NCBI GenBank assembly: GCA_023634235.1
Contig: JAMKCF010000008.1
Location: 16,861,558-16,925,557 of the forward strand
Direction: 5' to 3'
DNA: 64,000 bases
Source: Pisaster brevispinus
Lineage: Eukaryota > Echinodermata > Asteroidea > Forcipulatida > Asteriidae
Below the pieces are notes generated by a model that saw only the letters and a program-made list of their open reading frames with translations, was not told the DNA's origin and searched no databases. The position numbers were made by a program, and so were the translations under genes. Of the stretch, positions 44,701 to 56,800 are shown one piece after another; positions within the stretch are counted from its first letter, which is position 1, and each line of letters opens with the position of its first letter.

Positions 44701-47700
44701 GGTAACGACCTCACATTTTCATCTTCTTGGCTTGAATTGACTCTGTTTTGGGTCACGGTGAGACAGACCCGGAGCAGAGTCGGGCTGACACCTGGAATGT
44801 GTCAAAGTGACTCAGATTGCGGATTTAATTTTCAATTTAATTCTACTGTACATTTTGTTTCCACACGCAACTCACAAAATAATAGAGAACAGATAATAAC
44901 AAAGGAATATAATAAGGCGTGGAGGCAGGGTCCTGGATAAATCAAGACAGTGGTTTACCTTAGAAATACACTTAAACACGCAAAAACTGAACTAACAAAA
45001 CAAGAACACACAAATAAACGATAGGTCTAACTCAAGACCCAAGACAGATGAACGAACAGGCAATAACTTTTTATGAATATTTTATTTTGTCTTTTTCTAG
45101 CGGTGTATGTGAGTTTTTTGTTTTGCCAATTAATGTTTAATCTGACTTTCGTTATAATTAATTTTTCAGGCAGTTTCTACCATCATTTACAGAGGAAATT
45201 GTGAACCCTTCGAGGTAAAGGTATATATGTAAATGGGTGCACACATTGCTTGTAACTATTAAAAGTAAGTTTATTTATTACTATGCACTTTTCATTCCTC
45301 TTTTATGTAAAAACAAATTTGGGTTGAATCCAGAAAAAATTAATAGAATTGGATTTGAACCTATGACCTCTGAATTAACGTGCCGGCGCTCTATCAATTG
45401 AGCCTTCTAGCCATAATGTTGGCGGTCTCTCTATCTTGTTAATTTCTTTTTATCGAGAACTCATGTTTCATCAACCTTATTGTATCACAAGAACGTCTGC
45501 AAAGATAACTTAAAGTATGTTTTCATTTATTTGTTTACTTTCTGCAGGAATATTCCTCTAGGAATCATAACTTCCATGGTTTTTGTCACCAGTACGTACC
45601 TATTGGTCAACTTGGCATATTTTGTGGTTCTGGACCCGCTGGAGGTACTGTCTGCAGAAGCCGTTGCCCTGGTGAGTGAGCAGCTACTGACTTGGCAAAA
45701 AAATGGTTACTGGGAAATGATATAAGTGATGTAAAATTTGAGGGCTTCTAAGGTGGATAAATATTGTTAGAAGTATTTCGGTTACGCCATCTTTTAATCT
45801 CATCTAGAGCTAGCGGTAACTCTGAAAGGAGTTGCAGGTTGTGTTGTTCTTGACGTTTCGAGTAGTGTACTCTAGTGATCTTCATGGAGTCTAGATCACA
45901 CAAGTTGAAACGTAAAGAGCAAAGCAGCTAGGTCTTTTCACAGCCATCATTTCTTGTGTATCGACCTAATTTACCTGACGTCATCATCACAGTTAACTTG
46001 GTCGGTGCCATATGGGAGTCAACATCCTCGTGTGCTATACAGTGTAGTGCGCGTTTAAGATCACGCAGTGTTTACTTGCTTACCATATTTGATACGTGCA
46101 ATTTGACATAGTTTAACAATCAATGCTATCTCTGTTAGCAAGTTGAGCTTGATGTCAACCTTAACTTTACTCTCCAATCGATCTTAGTTTTACACATTGA
46201 TCCAAATCATTCGTAGAAGCAAAGTAGTCAAAATCAAGACTGAAAAGTGATAAAGACGTGTTAAGTGTGCAAGCGCAGTGTGCATTTTAACGTAATGCCA
46301 TAGGAATGTTCTATTGAAAATCACTTTTTTTCTGAAGGTAACTTGTCACTATAATCAGGCCAGAGCTAAGGGGGTACGTGCCCCTGGTGCTACCAATTTA
46401 GGCTTGAGGTTTGAATTTTTGCTTTTGTTTTCTCTTTAGACGTTCAGCTCGCGTGTTCTTGGTAGTTGGGCGCTCGTAATTTCAATCGCGGTTCCCTTCT
46501 CCTGCATTGGATCCATCAATGGACAGATTTTCAGTTTTGCAAGGTAAGTTATCAGACGTCCTTTTACTTCGGACCATGCTTTCAAAAAAAGAGTTAAAAC
46601 GAAAGAAAGCAACTCACTGAAACACGTTACTGGTTTGTCTTTCACGAGATTTATGTAAATTATGATAAGACAATCCCCAATAAATAAAACAAATATTTTT
46701 GAATGCGTTGAGAGAGATTGGGTAAATTTAATTACGAGGAATTTACAACTCAGTTTTAAAATGCAATTATTTTTATTTAAAATGATCCCACATTTACAAA
46801 GCAGTCAGTCGGGCGGAGAGTTCCCTATCAGCCGTGAAGGGGTCGCCCTTCACCTGGGTCGGGGATTACCCTTCGCAGCCGGGGAGTGAGTTGCCCATCT
46901 GCCGGCAGGGAATCAAGGCAAAGTCAACATGGTTGCGGGGCCTTACCCATTTATGGGTCGGCCTGACCTGGAAACTAATTAAATAATGGGATTTTAACAA
47001 ATTTGACCGATTTCTAAGTCATTTTGAAACAGATTCCTGATCTTATTGAAATGGGTAAAGCCCCACGGAACCCGGAATACTGGTCAAACATGACCCAGGA
47101 GCTTTCGGGTATTTTGATCTCTCAAAACTACCCCTCCTGAATGTGATGCAATACTTGAACTACAGAGTTAATTGGCAGTTTCTTTCAGTACTTTCTCACT
47201 ATTTTATGAATGTTTGAGGGGTGCAGGAGTCATTAGTCATCTGGTGGATTCGGTCAGAATTTGACAGCTATCGCAATGATGATGTTGACATGATTATATA
47301 TTTTTACAGGATTTTAATGGTATCATCACGTGAGCATTGTATGCCTCGTATATTGGGAATGATCCACGTACATAACAAGACGCCTCTTCCTGCAGCAATC
47401 GCAACCGTAAATATAATTTTTTCCTTATTAATAACTGTTCACCATCTCAGCCCGACCCCACGCCTTGCTCTACCATGGTACATACAAGACTGCATAAACG
47501 AACTCGAAGTCAACATGAATTGGTTTTCGTTCAACTTGTTTTCCTTTTTTATTCTAGTTTCTTTCTCTTTACTGGAGTAGTGCTGCCCATTTTATTTTAA
47601 CAGCACGTTGATCAAATAATTCACATAAACATTTGTTCACAATAACTACCGTTACAATGTATTGCAGAGTAACTGCATTAGGATCCAAAAGTCAGATAGC

Positions 47701-50336
47701 AAATAAAGTTGTATAAAAACCACTTAAAGTGGTAGATCAAACAACAACCATACAATAATAGTTCGATGTTCGCATCTGTTCCTTAGTGCACACTCAGATA
47801 GCAACCATACAATTAATGTTTATAATGTTTGACTCAATATTGTTGTACTTTTAGTTTCCAATAGCAGTGGCAATGTTGATGAGTAGAAATATACAGCAAC
47901 TCATTGATTACATGAGCTTCACCACGTGGTTGCTAGTCTCCGTCGCAGTCGCTGTTATACCTTACTCCAGATGGAAGTATCCTGACTTACACAGACCATT
48001 CAAGGTGAGTAAAGACTCTACAACCCCGGCCATATCTCGATTGCGAGCATATGCAATGCCAAACCATCAGTAAACTCTTATCAAACCACCCATCGGTAAA
48101 AACTCTATACAGAAATCATCAATTTTTCCCAGGGGCGCGTTCAAGCAACCAAACTAGACCGAGTTATTAGTTTGGTTCGGCTAGGTTTCAAGATTTTACA
48201 AACTTAAGGAAACTGTTTATTGAATTTATCATAACACTGCTAAAACATACCAATCCAATAATGCTATTAACATTTTAAAAACCGACTAACATTAAGTTCC
48301 ATAAAGGCTGTATTCGAGAACATTAAATTGTTCACGATATGTACCTACGTCACGAACTAGTTCTGGCTCAGCTGTCGAGGAAACGTACGCCTGAAACTTG
48401 TTTCTGTTCAGGGTCGCCCAAACCCTTCCATATTATCAATATTTATCATTTGACGAAGCTCAAACAAAGAGAATCAGGATGAACGAATCCGGATCCTTAA
48501 TCATGTTTCTGTTGATGGAGATAACATTGTTGCCAAAAAGGGTAATAAATAAAAACTTTGCAGGCAGAGAAAAAAAAAACATTTCTAATTCACAGTTCCT
48601 GGTTTCAGAGTAAACACACACAACAATAACACTGCATGGAAACACTGTAAACAATTAACTTAAGATCCGGTTCGAGGATCAAAGTGTCATAGGTCAGAGT
48701 CATTCAACTGTGTCCAGTTCCGCATGATCGTCCAAGGGTCAATATAAACAGCTAAAAATTGAGCATATTTTTGACCGCGTGAGGGCGCTTTTCACAGTAT
48801 TGTTTTGTTGTATTCTTGTATCAATGGCGATATACATTGCTTAATAATTGATTGATTGATTGATTGATAGACTGATTGATTGATTGATTACTTCCAGGTT
48901 CCAATCATCCTACCAATCATCTTCATTGCATGCGCGTTATTCGTGGTAGCTGTTTCGTTGTACTCGTCCCCGTCAGACAGCGGCTTTGGTTTCGTCATTG
49001 CACTCTCCGGGATTCCATTCTACTTTATCTTTGTCAAATGGCAGTCCAAACCACCATGGTTTCTGAAAGCAATGGGTGCGTAATTTGTTGCTGTAGTTTG
49101 TTTTACGTTTGTTCATTTTTCAACGATTTATATGTGTTGCTACGCTGATAAGTTGTTGTTCACACGGTCACAATCATTACTGAATGTGGTTTTACACTGG
49201 GCTCTAATAAACTGACTGCATAGCAGTTTGCCCTTATTTCATTGAAGTCAACGAACGCCATTTTGAAACTCGCATGATAGTACATTCTCAACGCGTGCCG
49301 TGCATGTTTTGACGTAAATTTTAAAAACAACTAGTATACAATGAGTAAAAAATGTTATTGAGGGCGTAAACATGCTCTAAGAATGCAGAAAAAGGTTGTT
49401 GAATTCAATCTCTAGGCCTATCTAATTGCTTGTTTGGTTTCTTTTTAGTTTTTGGTTTGTTTGTTTTTTTGTTTTTTTGTTTGGGTTGGGGGGTTGTTGT
49501 TGGGTTTTTTGGTCGGGGAGTTTCAAAATGGCCATCGCTTGTGTGTGACGACTTAACGGTCTTCTGCACCCGGTAGGCTGGACCCGCTATCCAGTCAGTA
49601 ATAATTAAGTGTTTGTCCAACTCAAATTTCACTACGATTTCACAACAGCTTCAATTACGACACCTAATTATCTTATAATAAGTGAAATAGTCGCGTTAAT
49701 AATTGACGATTCGGTGGACTTTGGTAGTTTAATGTACTGTGGACCTTGCCCGTCTGATCATGGTATTAGTAGATCAAAATGCATTGCGACTGTTTAGCTG
49801 CAAATGTTTATACTGCCCTCTACCGCTGTAAAACCAGAATGAATGGTTCAGTCCACGATCCACGGTTTTTAGTCAAGGTATTCTGCTCATGTGAACAACG
49901 TCATATTCCCAAAGAAAGCATCATGGATTATTAAAGTATTAATTATCTAGAAACCCTAAGATATGTGTCAAAATAAATGATTTTGCACTGGGTATTTTTT
50001 TTATTTTTTTTTATTTTTTTTTTTTTTTCATCAGTGACAGATATTCACTTGAAGAAATTCTTCTCATGAAAAAACCTTGTTTCCTCAATTAATGTTTACG
50101 CATTCAAGTCAACAGACCGGCCACTGTTACCGGCCCAGTTCGACTCACTTCTACTATACAATACCTCACGAAATTCTCGCCGATTCTTAACTTATTTTGA
50201 CCCACGATATGGTTTGTATTTATGTTTTTGTATTTCTTCCATCTTTTTTTCTGTTTTATTTTTAACCACAGATTCAATGACGTGTTTCATGCAGCGGTTT
50301 CTCCTTGTAGCTCCAGAGGAAAAGAAATCCGAGTAA
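41692..50336 (+). CDS. SLC7A11-like: xCT-like amino-acid transporter, copy D, complete
   Basis: Ten coding exons: 41692-42226, 43637-43762, 44599-44701, 45170-45214, 45548-45671, 46440-46543, 47310-47406, 47855-48004, 48898-49075, 50272-50336; 1527 nt, 508 aa, frame intact. Start chosen at 41692 (A at -3, G at +4). The frame stays open upstream to at least 41581 without another Met, so a spliced 5' extension cannot be excluded. It keeps GSGIFISPKGVL, but K replaces Q in the next residue. Heavy-chain Cys is at 163. It lacks both xCT arginines: Val140 (42109-42111) at R135 and Thr402 (47924-47926) at R396; the K198-equivalent Lys remains. It is therefore unlikely to recognise anionic cystine or glutamate as xCT does; a neutral amino-acid substrate is more plausible (inference). 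Exon 9 uses donor GTGCGT, and its acceptor abuts a GATT microsatellite. An AATAAA lies at 50586. Confidence 0.93.
42405..42585 (+). repeat. Dispersed repeat family R4, copy 4
   Basis: GATGCGGTTGGTACCAACTC, GACTCGACGTTCTAGATGAA and CTTTCACATGCGACTTTTAT blocks shared with 2117, 8885 and 24290. Intron 1 of copy D. Confidence 0.6.
42815..43080 (+). mobile_element. Tandem pair of tRNA-derived SINE-b
   Basis: Two partial copies in line. The second has GGGTTCGAGTCCCGGTCATG (box B, 42950-42969) and the tail TTATTGCTGCGTCCTTCGGA. The first keeps the tail only (to about 42895). Intron 1 of copy D. Confidence 0.65.
43835..44060. repeat. GAATATTCATTG tandem repeat
   Basis: About a dozen imperfect units of GAATATTCATT(G) and CTGAATATTCATTGAAT. 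GAATATTC is itself palindromic, so the array can form many small hairpins. Intron 2 of copy D. Confidence 0.85.
44155..44215 (+). mobile_element. SINE-b fragment
   Basis: GTGGGTTCGAGTCCAGGTCA (box B) followed by CGACACTTGCGTCC. Intron 2 of copy D. Confidence 0.45.
45345..45435 (-). mobile_element. tRNA-derived SINE-a, minus strand
   Basis: The reverse complement reads GGCTCAATTGATAGAGCGCC (box A) then AGGTTCAAATCC (box B), close to the 21190-21260 copy. Intron 4 of copy D. Confidence 0.65.
45845..45895 (-). mobile_element. Penelope-like/hammerhead-like relic, minus strand
   Basis: Inverted GACGTTTC (45852-45859) and TCTTCA (45879-45884). Intron 5 of copy D. Confidence 0.4.
46935..47110. mobile_element. 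GGGTCA-family TIR element, copy 2
   Basis: GGGGCCTTACCCATTTATGG at one end and AAATGGGTAAAGCCCCACGG at the other are inverted. Same family as 12630-13330 and 59640-59840. Intron 6 of copy D. Confidence 0.6.
48846..48889 (+). repeat. (GATT)n microsatellite at a splice acceptor
   Basis: About ten GATT units with one interruption, ending 8 bp before the exon 9 boundary of copy D (48898). It replaces the usual polypyrimidine tract but offers many CTGAT/TTGAT branchpoint-like motifs. Confidence 0.85.
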
Positions 50337-50585
50337 AGACTTCCTAAGTTGCATATCCGGGATTTTTTTTCAAAATTGAGGTATCACATAAAGTCAAAGT
50401 TTTGCTTTTAAAACGTATGAGCTCACCGAATAGCCGATCGAGTAAGGGGGCCGCAGAGTAAATAGATGAGACTGCTCCTATGTGGCTGGGTTAATTCCCC
50501 ATGAGGTAAAAATGCTTCCCCTTTTATATAGAAGTAACCCCGCCCCCGAAAATCCTCTGAGGCATTGCTAAGATTCCAAGAACAC

Positions 50586-50591
50586 AATAAA
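50586..50591 (+). terminator. Candidate polyadenylation signal, copy D
   Basis: AATAAA 250 bp downstream of the copy D stop codon. No other canonical signal was seen closer. Cleavage site not determinable. Confidence 0.4.
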
Positions 50592-50734
50592 GACACAATG
50601 TGAAGATGTACATCCGTGCCCGGCGAGCACCAAATTATTGCAGATACATCAACATTGTGTAATGTACAGATACCGATGGCAAGTTGAATCGAAATTTCAA
50701 TTTCAACGGTTACAACACCCACACACTAACGCTA

Positions 50735-50815
50735 GACTTTGGTTAGATTTTGGCTAAACTGCGGCCAGACTACGGCTAGACCACGGCTAGACCACGGCTA
50801 GACTAAAAAGTAGAC
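50735..50815. repeat. 12-bp CGGCTAGACCA tandem repeat
   Basis: Several units of (C/A)CGGCTAGAC with degenerate flanking units. Similar CTACGGCTA blocks start the elements at 54600 and 56231. Confidence 0.6.
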
Positions 50816-50868
50816 CACTGCAAAGCCATAATCTTCAACGTGGCCGCTGCACTTACGCTGTAATCTAC

Positions 50869-51017
50869 GGCCCTTTTCGAAAGCACGGTTTCGGGTTGGG
50901 TTTGGGCTCAGGCTCCCTCCACCTGTTTGAAGCCCCGCTTAGGAAAGCATACGGTTACAAAATAACTGCTGGAGCGTAAGTTCAAGCCCAGGCCCATGTC
51001 GTGGTTTCGAAAGGGCC
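50869..51017. mobile_element. 149-bp TIR MITE (CCCTTTTCGAAA family)
   Basis: Begins GGCCCTTTTCGAAAGCACG and ends CGTGGTTTCGAAAGGGCC, nearly perfect inverted ends. The interior keeps inverted GGGCTCAGGC / GCCCAGGCCC blocks. Same family as 27807-27957. Confidence 0.75.
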
Positions 51018-52074
51018 TTATGGCGCAGCATTGACCGAAGTCGCTTGATTCCGACACGGCCTTGTGTTTACGACTGCAAACAAAATCATCGTGTAAAAGA
51101 CACCATGTGTCATGTGATCAATAATATTTCTTATATTGCTAAGCATTTTGTAAAATAATGTAATTAGTGTGTTACTTTATATTCATAGTAATAATCCGCT
51201 TACATGTTTTAAATCATATTTTCCTCTCATAGAGAGGAGTGGAATAATTTTATTTGACTCGTCGAAATAATTTGTATAAAGATATTTCTTAAACCAAAAG
51301 CGAAATATCATTGTCAACAAAAGGTCCATTTTTAATGCAGTCAACACAGTTTTAGTGAAATTCATCTGGACGTCGCACACATAAGTTGCTATGCATATTG
51401 GGCCTTCTCAGAAATGAGATTCAGTATTATTACTGCAATTGTGTATACAGGTAATCTGACATAGATTGATCATTAAAAGTATTATACGGGATTGGTATAA
51501 GGTTAAAATTATCATTATGATTAAACATCATTGTTTAATTTTAGTCTGAAAGTTTACTGATTACTGGAACTAGAATATTTCATTCTGTGAAATATTTCTC
51601 TGTGACATGAAGTCATATTCGAGAAGACTGTAACTGAAAAGTTTCGGCTGATTTTGGTTGTTACAATCGAAAAAGGACAATGTGTTTACGCGCTGAAAAT
51701 TGTGCATGGCTTTTCACTCTTTTCTCCTGACTCACACAGTGGATTAAGCCCAAATTTTGACATGTTTGTTATTTCATGTATATGGTTGATCACACAAAAC
51801 ATGAACACTGTCTGCGACTATTTTGTCAGCTCTACCAATCCCGTGTAATACATTTAACTGTGGACCTTTTCAAATCCACGGCTGAGGCTCTGGCTAGCTG
51901 TGGCTGTATGGCTCCGTCATCAGTGACGTTGATATCATGCGCAAGAGAAAATTCAAGAAGTTGGAGCTAGATCGAGGAGCCAACACCCATCAACCGAGCT
52001 CGTGGCAGTTAGGTACCTCCTGGCATCATAAAACAAATTGTATATTGCATTTGACGTCCTCAATTATTGTATAA

Positions 52075-52235
52075 GCTTACCTGACAAGACCGTGTAAGTC
52101 AGGCGCGCAATTATTTGCATTCAAAACGTTTGGTTCCCACATACATTGCTCTTACGTGTGAGGGAGGAAAAATTTCGCACTTTAACGGTCCAAACGTTCA
52201 AATACACGCGAGACTTGCACGGTAGTTGCGGTAAT
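52075..52235. mobile_element. Degraded MITE of the GACTTGCACAGTCTAT family
   Basis: GACCGTGTAAGTCAGGCGCG at one end and CGCGAGACTTGCACGGT at the other are inverted and match the ends of the intact 56533-56677 element. Confidence 0.55.
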
Positions 52236-52839
52236 TGTGAGCTATAAATATAAGCTTTATTATATATATTAAACCTATGTGTTGTTACTTTCTGGTATTA
52301 CACTATCATGTTTCTATTGAACTTTAAGGGTTGTGTATAGTGGCACAACTGCGCAAAGTACTTACAGTGTGCATATGTGTACTGTGTAGATGCATTCACT
52401 TCATGATATCATTATTGCTGGCTGGCTCAATTTATCAAATCCGCGGAGGATGATGTTGAAAGGTTGATGGTAGGAGGGTTGACTGTGTACTGTGTACATT
52501 GTAGATGCATTCAGAATATTCAGAACAGTGTATCTCATTCAAAACCAAAGTGTGAATGATCTTGAATGGTCAGACAGTAGGAGAGCTGACTGTTTACTGT
52601 GTAGGTGGATAAATGCATTTACCAATACAAGATAATGACATAATTCATCAATCGTTTATTGCAGCGCCCTCGTTTGACACGAACGATTTTCCCAAAAGCA
52701 CCAGTCCAACCTCTAACCCTGTTTCATAAAGCTGGTACATACAAAAGTGTGCTTAAAACAGAAGAATATTGCTCAGCAAAAGCAGGTTACCAGTGAAATA
52801 ACTTATATTTTTGTTTAGCATGACTCCAGAGGGACTCCA

Positions 52840-53000
52840 AGGTCAAATTGAGTTTTGTGATGCAATGATTTTCCAATAGATGGAATGCTAACGAAAGACG
52901 TGAAACAGTTACAATTCTCAAACCTCGCGTTAAAATGGTGTAAAATGCCATGTATTTCATATTCTTTCAGAGCGAAATTTGAAACTTGACGTCATCGTAA
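52840..53000 (-). repeat. Dispersed repeat R1, minus strand
   Basis: GGGACTCCAAGGTCAAATTG, TTTCCAATAGAT and ATGGTGTAAAATGCCA, ending with TGACGTCA at 52987. Inverted relative to 34860-35160. Confidence 0.55.
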
Positions 53001-53864
53001 ATCTCGCAATCGAAATAAGCCCAAAATGAGCGTGCGCAAAAACAAAAAAATAATAATATTCAACCATTTTTGTTGCTTTAACTATTAAGTGACCACCGAT
53101 GATGTGGCTATTATACAAACTAATTAATCAATCAATTTACTCTTCAAAAAAATATGAACTTTCCCTTTAAACAGATACTTGAGCGATGTTTTTTAAACGG
53201 GAATGCTATGTAAACTTGTTTATAAAGTGTTTGTTTATCATTTAAATGTAATTTAGATTTTTGTACACTTCTGAATTTTTCGTATGTTATCGATCAAAAA
53301 ATGTGGCCCAACCTCAAAGTTTTTAAAAACTAGAAAAACTTCTCTCTTTGACGGCTTGCGTAAAAACAACAAAACTTTGACGTCATGTGTGGAAGACAAA
53401 GTTTGCTTTGTTGTACGTCCATGCTGCTACAAAGCGGTTATACAAAACGGAGCTCCCGCATATGACGTTACTGGGCTTTTCGTGAATCTTTCTGAAAATC
53501 TGTTTGATCTCATGTGAACTCAATTTCCTCATTGATTGAAAACATTCTAAATGAATTTCAGCAAAGATCACTTTTTGATGTTTTCGTTCAAGTAGGCATC
53601 ATCAAAATAGTGTACTCTACTCAGATTTCTAATGACTGTAAATATGTGTAACACGTTCAGACAATAAATCTGTATATCTTGAACATTGTACCCTTAGGTG
53701 TATATTTATTGATTTTAGAACTATACTGACCCTTTTTGGCAGATCAGAACTGATATAGGCCAGTTAAACAACTTACATTCCGGGGCGTTAAACCCAAATT
53801 CTGATCCAATTCACCGATTATTACAGCAACTTCCTATTGCTTGCGTATTCTATTAAAAACGATT

Positions 53865-56800
53865 ATGTCTTCCTCCGATGCTAACGACCGTGTATCTTCA
53901 TCCGGCGATGCTTCCTCGACGGAAAGAAGCAAGGAGGGAGAGGGTATGGTTCTCAAACGGCAGATCGGCCTTGGTGGCTGCGTCGCCTTCGTAGTCGGTA
54001 CCGTCATCGGCTCCGGTATCTTCATCTCCCCGAAGGGCGTGCTGCAGAACACCGGCAGCGTGGGGTTGTCTCTCGTGGTCTGGGTTGCTTGCGGGATACT
54101 GTCCACCATCGGGGCTCTCTGCTACGCCGAGCTGGGGACAACCATACCCGAGTCTGGAGGAGATTTCACGTACATCTTGCAAACATTTGGCGCGGTGCTT
54201 GCTTTCTTGAGAGTGTGGACTCACATCGTGGCTGTATTCACGGCTAGCTTTGCTGTCCTTGCTGTGACTGGAGCTACATACCTCACAGAGCCAATCTTCG
54301 GAGAGTGCACCGTCCCTACTGTAGTTATCCAGTTACTCGCAGCTACACTGTTAGGTAAAAGGTCATCTTTCAACATTGTGTTTACTGGAAGCTTATTTTG
54401 AAGTCAGTGTTAGATTCGTTCATTCTTTAAATCCAGACCGCTTCTCAACCAAGAAGTTAGTATGCCATGACTCCCTTCGGGTCTCGAAAGTAAATTGCTC
54501 CATTCTCATCCAGTACTGTGATAGTTATAAGGATACAGTAGATATAAAACTAGAAGGCGGGACCTGTATCGTTACCAAAACATCTCCCCGATAGTTTAAG
54601 GCCATGTCTGGATACAGCTACGGCTAAGGCTAGACTTCCGTATCTTCATGCGTTTAAGCATAAAATGACGTTCTTGTAGCAACACCCTCAGCAACAGCCG
54701 TATAGCCGTCAATTCTAAAACTGCCTTGGTAAAAGGATAATACTGGCAATGATTTTTCTTTTCTACAATAAGTTGTTTCACTGTGTAGAGCAGACAAAAT
54801 ACAATCATCTTTACTGTGTCCGAATGGGAGACTTTGAAACGCTAGGTGGCAGCAGACTTACCAGGTAAATTTCCTCGTTACGTAGTTCTGAGCATGCGCA
54901 CATAACCGAGAACGATTAATGTGCCTGGTAAGTCTGCTGCTACCTATAGCGTCCAAAAAGTCCAAAATTGGCTGCTCCTCTTCATAAAATGAGAATTCGA
55001 ACTGTAACTGCCCTCTGTGTACACGTAGAACCATACAAAATACAATATAAGGTAATATTGGGCTACTGACCATGGGAGCAGGGGGCAACTGCCAAATTCG
55101 GGTTAAGATGGCCAAAAGAGAAAGCGAAAATACTTTTCTTTGTACTACAAATTAGTAATAAAATGCGTGTTTAATCTGGTGTGACGTTAAATTAACTGTT
55201 AAAACACAAAGTAAGTATAATTACATGTTGTTAATTGCAGGTGCTGTATTTTGGTTGAACAGTGTAAGCGTACCTTGGAGTAATCGAGTCCAGATTATTT
55301 TCAGTATTGCTAAAGTTACTGGTCTGTTGATTATCATTGTATCGGGCCTGGTCCTCGTCATCCAAGGTAGAGATAGTTATAATTATGTTACTCCAGAATT
55401 ATCGTTATAAATATATCGTGGTTGACATAAATAGTAACGCATACAATCTCTGTATACAATTGGAAGATTTTTATGAACTCTGGAGTTGAACTGCAAACCT
55501 TACTAGACTGTATCGCCATCCTGCAAAGTTTCAAATCCTACTCATGTACATGGTGTTACTGCAAACCTTACTAGATTGTATCTCCACCATGCAAAGTTTC
55601 AAATCTTACTATATGTACATGATGTTACTGCAAACCTTACTAGATTGTATCTCCACCATGCAAAGTTTCAAATCCTACCCATGCACATGGTGTTACCGCG
55701 AATATGGAGGTCGTAAAGTGGACACCTGCTTTTCAGCTTTCTAAATTGTGAAAAAAATAGATTGAACGTTGGTGGGGGGTTGTGCATTTTTTTACTTTTC
55801 TGCTTTTCGTCCCCCTGAAAAGTAGATTGAATAGTAATCCTACTTTAATGTTTACATTTCAGTTTCGAGAAAAGCACATTTTAGTTATTCGCCTACACTT
55901 ACGGTCGAAAGGTAAACATTTGCCTTCTAAGTTTCAAAGAAGCAGAAAAACAGGTTGAACATTTTTTAGACAAATCAATTTTTCTACTTTTCTGTAAGCC
56001 GCAAAGCAGATTAGACGCTTTGTCACACAGTGGCACAAAAGCGGACATCTACTTATTCTGGGTTCCCAAAACCCGAAAAGCCGATCGCGGCCTACAAGAG
56101 CTATTCTTATTTCATTAACAGGAAAATTTGAAAAACTTCAGAATGGATTTACGCCAGCGATTGATGTTTCCTCCGCCCAGCTCCCTCTAGCGTTCTACTC
56201 TGGGCTCTTTGCGTATTCAGGATGGTAATAAGGCCGTGTCCGAAACGGCGACTTCGGCTACAGCTAGAGCTAGATTAGCGCGTCTGCCAGTGTTGAAGAA
56301 TAGGCAGACGCGCGCAATCTAGCCCTAGCTGTAGCCGAAGTCGCCGTTTCGGACACGGCCTAAGCTGGTTACTTTTATTTTACCTTCTATGGCGGGAAAA
56401 GGGATGTAGAGAGAGACACTGAGCCTGTTAAACGTGCGTTGATGCCATAGAACGCGCGCGTATTCGAACGCTTTCAAGAACCTTGGGTTTCTGTGTCGCA
56501 CGAGGCAATTTACAGGCAGCCAGTTCCTGGCAATAGACTGTGCAAGTCTCGCGCGTATTCGAACATTTTTGGGACCACTGTGGTCCCACGTACATTGCTT
56601 TAACGCGTTAAAGAAACAAACTCACGCGCTTTAACGGATCCCAATGTTCGAATACGCGCGAGACTTGCACAGTCTATCTCCATGAAGGAAAGGCATTCCC
56701 ATAAAGGAAAGGCATTTAGTGTTCCTTATTTTCTCTTGGGGATCGCTGGACCTCGTTGGGAAAATGATTCATATGCTACCGAAATGGTCCTGTAGCATGC

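Larger units (their letters stand above)
50337..53864. other. Intergenic region, copy D to copy E
   Basis: Short CGGCTAGACCA repeats (50735-50815), MITE 50869-51017, MITE remnant 52075-52235, an imperfect TGTACTGTGTAGATGCATTC duplication (52370-52610) and R1 (52840-53000). TGACGTCA at 52987 and 53378 lie within 900 bp of the copy E ATG. No other gene recognised. Confidence 0.6.
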
